Part shown: in pieces, positions 24,101-27,737 of the stretch
Numbering within the stretch: position 1 is the stretch's first letter
Layout of the letters: each line of letters begins with the position of its first letter
Source of the DNA: UBA8296 sp031581145
Lineage (GTDB): Bacteria; Bacteroidota; Rhodothermia; Balneolales; Balneolaceae
Length of the DNA: 27,737 nucleotides
NCBI GenBank assembly: GCA_031581145.1
Contig: JAVLBP010000017.1
Coordinates: 1-27,737, forward strand
Reading direction: 5' to 3'
Notes under the pieces: model-generated
The model's database searches: none
What the model was told of the DNA's origin: nothing
What the model saw: the letters and a program-made list of their open reading frames with translations, nothing else
Program-made: the position numbers and the translations under genes

Positions 24101-25007
24101 TCCGCTGAATCATCTGGCTGAGGAACAGGGTCGTTTTACTCCCTATAACAGCTTTTTGAGTGAGTTTGCTGCCCTTGGATTTGAGTTTGGGTACTCTGCC
24201 AACCGAGATGAATCTCTTGTGATTTGGGAAGCTCAATTTGGTGATTTTGCCAATGGGGCTCAAATTGTGATTGACCAATTTATTAGTTCGTCGGAAGCAA
24301 AATGGGGGCAGAACTCTCGAGTCGTTATGACGTTGCCTCATGGTTATGAAGGTCAGGGGCCGGAACACTCCTCAGCACGCTTGGAACGGTATCTCCAACT
24401 TTGTGCGGAGGATAACATGCAGGTGATGAACCTCACCTCCCCTGCTCAGTACTTCCATGCGTTGAGAAAGCAAGTGTTGCAACCGGCTGCGAAACCGATG
24501 ATTATCATGTCACCCAAGAGCTTGCTGCGCCACCCACACGCTGTAGCCTCATTGGATGAATTGGCAGAGGGGACATTTCAACCTGTGCTTGCAGATCCTG
24601 GATTTGTAGAAGGTGGTCAGCATGCAGCCAAGAATGGCGCTGTGGAGCGTGTTGTGTTCTGTACGGGCAAGGTGTACTACGATCTAATCCAGGCTCGCCA
24701 AGAGATGGGTGCTGAGGATAAGATTGCCATTGTGCGTGTAGAACAGTTGTACCCGTTCCCGGATCAAGATGTGAAGGCTATACTTGAGCAATTTAGCAGT
24801 GCCTCCACGGTTGTTTGGTGCCAAGAAGAGCCACAAAACATGGGAGCTTGGGGCTTTTTGGCCTACCGATTTGGACGTCTGCTTGAAGGGTCTGGTCGTA
24901 CGTTGAGCTATGCAGGTCGAGATGCTGCAGCATCACCCGCAACGGGTCAGCTCAAAATTCACTTGGCTGAGCAAAAAGAGCTAGTAGAGACTGCGCTGAA
25001 AGGATAG
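21150..25007 (+). CDS. kgd: Fused 2-oxoglutarate decarboxylase/dehydrogenase E1 with succinyltransferase (E2) catalytic domain
   Basis: About 1,285 residues from the ATG at 21150 (MIGEKFRNF). First comes a short E1-type N-terminal helix pair (FGPNSALVEELFKQF...PAYWRNYFEEL), then an Ala/Ser/Lys/Pro linker of about 100 residues. An acyltransferase catalytic domain follows, with TATSLRVIPV, SITNPGTLGT and the active-site region CTYDHRIIQGAESG (about 360-375). The thiamine-diphosphate E1 module has MAHRGRLN, the cofactor motif GDAAFAGQGVVAETLNMS (near 697), VGYRKHGHNEGDEP and the transketolase-like second half. It acts in the TCA cycle on 2-oxoglutarate. No lipoyl domain is present, as in actinobacterial Kgd/SucA fusions, so the lipoyl group must come from another E2. 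The frame is open back to an ATG at 21063, but that extra peptide (MLLCKCFYMDD...) is repeat-derived and unlike the family. Confidence 0.95.
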   Translation: MIGEKFRNFVSQSSTSETFPVEPLESVFGPNSALVEELFKQFQQNPESVPAYWRNYFEELEGGEANGQHSNNGSAQGTHSPATISTASSAKNGSATSTKEAPGTSSAEKPAPKQQPKTENNTESKTESKAKKGASASSPKTSGQSASALNTTPIKGVAAKIAENMDVSLTVPTATSLRVIPVKMLAEDRDIINRQLVRRMEPKASFTHFIAWAAIQALQSFPSLNHGYEKRDGKPFRVDPGQVNLGIAIDLPGKDGSRNLVVPNIKGVDQMNFKEFLYAYAELIAKARAGKLEVSDYQGTTLSITNPGTLGTVSSIPRLMQGQGAILATGAINYPAEFQSMSPEQLHQLGVSKVMTMTCTYDHRIIQGAESGLFLQKINSLLNGYEDFYDSIFADLEIPYEPMPPSADTFSALGQGSADEFENDRRAIAVWRLIYMYRMRGHGHAEIDPLRQRKDRSPELDLEYYGLTIWDLDREFYCEGLAKKEKMALRDIIRLLRDTYCGYIGAEYMHILDLQERRWLREQMESSGNKAELSKDEKRDILHKLNQAMAFEQFLHKKYIGHKRFSIEGAETLIPMMHFLVEQAAGEDVEKAYIGMAHRGRLNLLVNVIHKPYDQIFSQFEGNIDPGTIQGSGDVKYHIGMKGSHKTAEGHEIELELLPNPSHLEAVNPVVAGAVRAHQDTMDTVDAKRKALPILLHGDAAFAGQGVVAETLNMSLLKGYEVGGTIHVIINNQIGFTTLPVDGRSTQYASDLSKMILAPIFHVNADQPEDAIHVMKMAFDYRQKFGKDVIIDLVGYRKHGHNEGDEPAFTQPGMYNEIDTHPPVRDLYMRKLLASGEFEKEELDALIEEFDELLQSAFEEAKKAQNVEVTQDHFDRTESAQAERDAVPDTRVEKDRLLHIALKMNTVPNDFDANPKLLRQLAKRYELAQSGERKLDWGFAEALAFGSLLMNGTPVRLAGQDAERGTFAHRHAILHGTDTDQQFIPLNHLAEEQGRFTPYNSFLSEFAALGFEFGYSANRDESLVIWEAQFGDFANGAQIVIDQFISSSEAKWGQNSRVVMTLPHGYEGQGPEHSSARLERYLQLCAEDNMQVMNLTSPAQYFHALRKQVLQPAAKPMIIMSPKSLLRHPHAVASLDELAEGTFQPVLADPGFVEGGQHAAKNGAVERVVFCTGKVYYDLIQARQEMGAEDKIAIVRVEQLYPFPDQDVKAILEQFSSASTVVWCQEEPQNMGAWGFLAYRFGRLLEGSGRTLSYAGRDAAASPATGQLKIHLAEQKELVETALKG

Positions 25008-25047
25008 TTGGCCAATTTGTTTGGGCGTTTGGACTTTGATTGACAGA

Positions 25048-25098
25048 GACCGCCAATTAACGCAGACCGCCTGTTATCGTAAGCCGCCAGGCACCCCT
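25048..25098 (-). repeat. Degenerate 17-base tandem repeat spanning the folE2 stop codon
   Basis: Units start at 25048, 25065 and 25082 (gaccgccaattaacgca, gaccgcctgttatcgta, agccgccaggcacccct). On the minus strand the folE2 end reads GGC GGC TTA CGA TAA. The next copy outside the gene reads GGC GGT CTG CGT TAA, the same GGLR-stop with different codons. A third copy starts GGC GGT CTC. The gap between the two convergent genes (25008-25073) otherwise has no clear terminator. Confidence 0.55.
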
Positions 25099-25976
25099 TT
25101 GCAAATCCGACTCACAGCATCATGGCTGTGCAGCGACTCCATGTGGTTGCATCGTACGACGAAGTCTTGGATGCTCGTATAGGAATCTAACTCTTGATAG
25201 AGCAGGCGAGCGGCATCTTCCACAAACTTTTGATAGGCACCGTTAAGCTCAGCAAAGGCTTGCTCATCTTCGCGCTTCACCATCACCTGGGTCTCCGTTT
25301 GGAGGGCATCGCGACAAATGGCAACGAGATCCTCGACAAAAAATTCATCTTTGAGCTCTACCGTTACTGAGGCAATGCTGCGTTGTGAGTGGGGAATTGC
25401 AGCCACTTCGCGCGTTTCGCGAGCATGCTCGGCAAGCTCATAAGAACATGGACACGCGCTGGAGTACACAAAATCGAGGTGCATAAACTTGGTGAAGACT
25501 CCTTGCGCATCAAGATGTCCTTCAAATATGACGTCATAATATTGATACCCTTGCATGCCTGAGCGAAGGGAATCTTTCAATAGTGGATAGCTAAACCCAA
25601 CACGGAGGTAGGACTCTGACGCCTCCAAATCCTCTTGGTATGCCTTAAGAACGTCTTCAAGCATGTCGAGATGGAACACACGGTCCTTAAATGTGTAGAA
25701 TGTTCGCATAATGCGGGACATATTAATCCCCTTCTTGCCAGCATCTAAGCCAACATAACCATCAATTGAGGCTTGCAATTGTACAGGTTCCCCTTCATAA
25801 GCACGGAAACGGAGTGGAAGGTTAAAATTACTAATCCCAACTTGTTGAATGGGCACATTAGCCCCTTCAATAAGTGATGCAGGTCCATTCTGGAGATCTG
25901 GCATGGAAGCCTTGTATGCATCTGTCACTTTAAACGTTGGGTCGTAAAAGCGTTTTACTTGCGTCGTAGATATCAT
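25074..25976 (-). CDS. folE2: GTP cyclohydrolase FolE2 (type IB)
   Basis: The 300-residue protein makes 7,8-dihydroneopterin triphosphate from GTP, as FolE does, but belongs to the tunnelling-fold IB group that can work with metals other than zinc. Family marks are VGISNFNLPLRF, the substrate/metal segment HLDFVYSSACPCSYELAEH (C175 and C177), IPHSQRS with H196 and FVVRCNHMESLHSHDAV near the end. The 62-base gap after queD contains short ATAGC/TATCG repeats and no terminator, so a queD-folE2 operon is likely. That placement suggests supply of 7-carboxy-7-deazaguanine/queuosine precursors, and FolE2 genes in other bacteria are often induced by zinc shortage. The start ATG at 25976 follows AAGAG, five bases before. 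Confidence 0.95.
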   Translation of the reverse strand: MISTTQVKRFYDPTFKVTDAYKASMPDLQNGPASLIEGANVPIQQVGISNFNLPLRFRAYEGEPVQLQASIDGYVGLDAGKKGINMSRIMRTFYTFKDRVFHLDMLEDVLKAYQEDLEASESYLRVGFSYPLLKDSLRSGMQGYQYYDVIFEGHLDAQGVFTKFMHLDFVYSSACPCSYELAEHARETREVAAIPHSQRSIASVTVELKDEFFVEDLVAICRDALQTETQVMVKREDEQAFAELNGAYQKFVEDAARLLYQELDSYTSIQDFVVRCNHMESLHSHDAVSRICKGVPGGLR

Positions 25977-26038
25977 GTCTCTTGGTTGGTGGTGTGCCCT
26001 ATAGCACGTAGTGATAGCTGCCCGATAGCAATTATCGT

Positions 26039-26476
26039 TTATAGCTTACTGACCTTATAGGGACAATATTCAGCACGATTTCGTTCGGTTTCGTAGACCA
26101 CCACGCTGTAGAGCTTCACACCGGGTGAGGCAATGGCTTCTGCCGGACTTTGAAGCTGCTCAAAAAAGACTCTGGCTAAATTTTCAGCAGAGGGTAAAAT
26201 ATCCTGAAGAAAAGGGACATCAAGATTGAGATTACGATGATCACAAGGTTCAAGGATGTGTGTTTCAATGACACTCTTGAGAGCTCCTAAATCGACCACA
26301 TACCCTGTTTCTGCATCTGGCTCTCCTGCCATTGTGACTTCTATATCGTAATTGTGCCCATGCCAATTGGGGTAATTGCACTTACCATACGTTTGTTGAT
26401 TCCACTCGTCTGATTTGGCTGGATTGTGGAGCCTATGGGCGGCATTAAAATGGGCTTTGCGAGTAACGAAATGCAT
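26039..26476 (-). CDS. queD: 6-carboxy-5,6,7,8-tetrahydropterin synthase / PTPS family
   Basis: The 145-residue protein is of the 6-pyruvoyl-tetrahydropterin synthase fold. Zinc ligands are H14 in FNAAHRL and H39 and H41 in NWHGHNYDIEV. The catalytic cysteine is C33 in YGKCNYPNWHGHN, and the CDHRNLNLDVPF block with its Asp-His pair follows. The C-terminus has VYETERNRAEY, with the substrate-binding Glu. In queuosine synthesis it converts dihydroneopterin triphosphate, the product of the adjacent folE2, into 6-carboxytetrahydropterin. The NPNGHGHNY-like motif (here NYPNWHGHNY) also occurs in true PTPS enzymes, so a biopterin role cannot be excluded. Pairing with folE2 favours QueD. A terminator upstream (26571-26612) isolates it from the T9SS cargo gene. 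Confidence 0.92.
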   Translation of the reverse strand: MHFVTRKAHFNAAHRLHNPAKSDEWNQQTYGKCNYPNWHGHNYDIEVTMAGEPDAETGYVVDLGALKSVIETHILEPCDHRNLNLDVPFLQDILPSAENLARVFFEQLQSPAEAIASPGVKLYSVVVYETERNRAEYCPYKVSKL

Positions 26477-26547
26477 GTAGATGAGGGTGCGTGCTAGTGG
26501 GTTTTGTAGATGTTGTGATCATGACGGATCAAAGTGTGACCGTAGAC

Positions 26548-26558
26548 GTGATTATCAC
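26548..26558. promoter_or_regulatory. Small perfect palindrome upstream of queD
   Basis: GTGATTATCAC is a perfect 11-base inverted repeat about 70 bases before the queD start. A TTG on its edge and CACTTTG about 20 bases on could form a weak promoter. A regulator-binding role is a guess. Confidence 0.25.
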
Positions 26559-26570
26559 AATTCAACCATT

Positions 26571-26612
26571 AAACATAAAAAAAGAAGCCCCCGGTTCCCC
26601 AAGGGCTTCTTT
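26571..26612 (-). terminator. Rho-independent terminator of the T9SS cargo gene
   Basis: A perfect 10-base stem AAAGAAGCCC/GGGCTTCTTT (26581-26590 with 26603-26612) has a 12-base loop. On the minus strand the stem ends in a T-rich run (26583-26577). It lies 50 bases after the stop of the gene at 26662. Confidence 0.9.
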
Positions 26613-26661
26613 AGTGATCAGCACACCTCACACTTTCATGTGAGACGAGAAATTGTTTCGC

Positions 26662-27737
26662 TTACTTGATAAGCATCATACGCTTCACTTGCGAGTATTG
26701 ACCAGCAGAGATGCGATAGATATACACACCACTTGAAAGGTTCGTCGCATCGAAGGTAACTGTATGATATCCAGCATTCATTTGACCATTGACAAGAGTA
26801 CCAACTCTCTGACCTAGAACGTTGAATACTTCAAGCTTGACATCCGCTGCATTTGGAAGTGCAAACTTGATGTTTGTCGTTGGGTTGAATGGGTTTGGAT
26901 AGTTCTGCTCAAGCGTGTAAGCTGAAGGAACGGATGTTTCCCAATCTTCGATAGACGTTCCGACTTCATCAGACGTAAAGCCATAATCGGCAAGTGCACT
27001 CCAGCCAGCTAACCAATTCTCTGAGCCAAATGCGCCAGTGTAGGCTACTTCTGTGAAGTAGTCATCAAGTCCTTCGAAGTTAGCGTAGGTAAGAGCAGCA
27101 CTTCCTTCTGCTAGTGTTGGATCAAGTCCACCATCATTGGTACGACTGATACTAGAAACTTGTGGATTGACAGTGTTGGTATTCGCATTTGCAGTCAAGG
27201 CAAGTTCGTCACCTGTATACAGTTCCTCAGCAAACATGATGTATTCTTTATCCTCTGCACCAAAGTCGAAGAAGTGACTGTAGGTAATGTTCAACTCATC
27301 GGCTTCCAAACGTGCACGGCTATCAACCTCTGAGCCAGCTACATCCTCTACCGTCACTGATGTCGAGTTGTCGGCCGTGAAGATTGAATTCGTGTACGTT
27401 CCTGCCGAGTTGTCACGGAACTCAATCAACGCACTCGTATTGCCAGAGGTCGTGTTCGATGAACCAGAACCAATGTAAGTCACATTCGAGACCGTTGGGT
27501 TTGAGTAAGGCGTTGCGTCGTCTGGAGAAGCACCGTCCATCTCCGCAGCATGGCCACGCGCATCGGTATCCAAAATCGCAAACCAGAACTGACCCTTCCC
27601 ACGGAAGCCTTGATCCCAGTCAAAACCATCATCGCTGTTGAACGCAGAGATCAAATACTTCGAGTTGACCGTCCCGCCAAACCACTCAAAACCATCATCG
27701 CCGGAGGCAAATGACTCAATGTACTCTAGGGTCGTAC
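26662..27737 (-). CDS. Secreted protein with T9SS type A sorting domain (5' end outside the window)
   Basis: The frame is open from the right edge to the stop at 26662, about 358 residues, with no start needed inside. The last 85 residues are a classic type A sorting signal: YTLEQNYPNPFNPTTNIKFA, a VFNVLGQRVGTLV segment, and SSGVYIYRI ending in KRMMLIK. These direct export through the type IX machinery and removal or anchoring at the cell surface. The preceding part contains a repeated motif (ESFASGDDGFEWFGGTVNSKY, near the edge; ISAFNSDDGFDWDQGF) that I have seen in secreted beta-helix-like proteins. Its function is not assigned. The region 150-250 is rich in Asn, Asp, Thr and Ser, as expected for an exposed protein. 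Confidence 0.88.
   Translation of the reverse strand, partial: TTLEYIESFASGDDGFEWFGGTVNSKYLISAFNSDDGFDWDQGFRGKGQFWFAILDTDARGHAAEMDGASPDDATPYSNPTVSNVTYIGSGSSNTTSGNTSALIEFRDNSAGTYTNSIFTADNSTSVTVEDVAGSEVDSRARLEADELNITYSHFFDFGAEDKEYIMFAEELYTGDELALTANANTNTVNPQVSSISRTNDGGLDPTLAEGSAALTYANFEGLDDYFTEVAYTGAFGSENWLAGWSALADYGFTSDEVGTSIEDWETSVPSAYTLEQNYPNPFNPTTNIKFALPNAADVKLEVFNVLGQRVGTLVNGQMNAGYHTVTFDATNLSSGVYIYRISAGQYSQVKRMMLIK

Overview
The window (27,737 bases, about half G+C) reads as a chromosomal housekeeping segment from a bacterium of the Bacteroidota/Rhodothermota/Balneolota assemblage. The evidence is a C-terminal type IX secretion (T9SS) sorting domain, a TonB-dependent receptor with an N-terminal carboxypeptidase-regulatory-like domain, a short primary sigma factor, FadL-type and SGNH-lipoprotein outer-envelope genes, and some promoter-like elements of the TAnnTTTG kind. 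The exact genus is not identifiable by eye. No rRNA, tRNA, CRISPR array, transposase or phage gene was seen, and no gene-free stretch exceeds 300 bases.

Layout. (1) 1-1700, minus: 5' part of pdxH behind a strong hairpin, then a class III aminotransferase whose start region is a tandem repeat. (2) 1880-3920, plus: a small acidic protein and a threonine synthase carrying an unusual LeuA/CimA-like C-terminal regulatory domain, linked by a 20-codon mini-ORF. (3) 3935-7556, minus: a probable divalent-metal cassette, in transcription order MerC-like membrane protein, MacB/LolD-type ATPase, FtsX-like permease with a His/Asp-rich loop, Zn-ribbon methyltransferase and DUF3299-like exported protein. 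(4) 7631-10269, minus: folE, cysS, yidD. (5) 10452-15052, minus: TonB-dependent receptor followed by an SGNH/GDSL lipoprotein. (6) 15221-18012, minus: low-complexity lipoprotein followed by a FadL-like porin. (7) 18186-21013, minus: primary sigma factor and, upstream of it, oligoendopeptidase F. (8) 21150-25007, plus: a fused 2-oxoglutarate decarboxylase/dehydrogenase E1 with an E2 catalytic domain. (9) 25074-26476, minus: queD and folE2. (10) 26662-27737, minus: 3' part of a T9SS cargo protein.

How the parts work together. folE (zinc-type GTP cyclohydrolase IA), folE2 (type IB) and queD supply pteridine and 7-deazaguanine precursors. The pairing of FolE with FolE2, plus the His-rich ABC cassette, suggests adaptation to zinc or other metal limitation. 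The TonB receptor, SGNH lipoprotein and FadL porin could form a route for importing hydrophobic or esterified substrates.

Most unusual. First, threonine synthase fused to an isopropylmalate/citramalate-synthase-type allosteric domain, suggesting feedback by a branched-chain amino acid. Second, several gene boundaries carry short tandem duplications with a 14-19 base period, often exactly 17, spanning start or stop codons. In the clearest case (aminotransferase leader) the 17-base repeat makes a chain of tiny ORFs joined by ATGA stop/start overlaps that ends at the true start codon. Similar stop-start mini-ORFs precede the threonine synthase, the MerC-like gene and the low-complexity lipoprotein.
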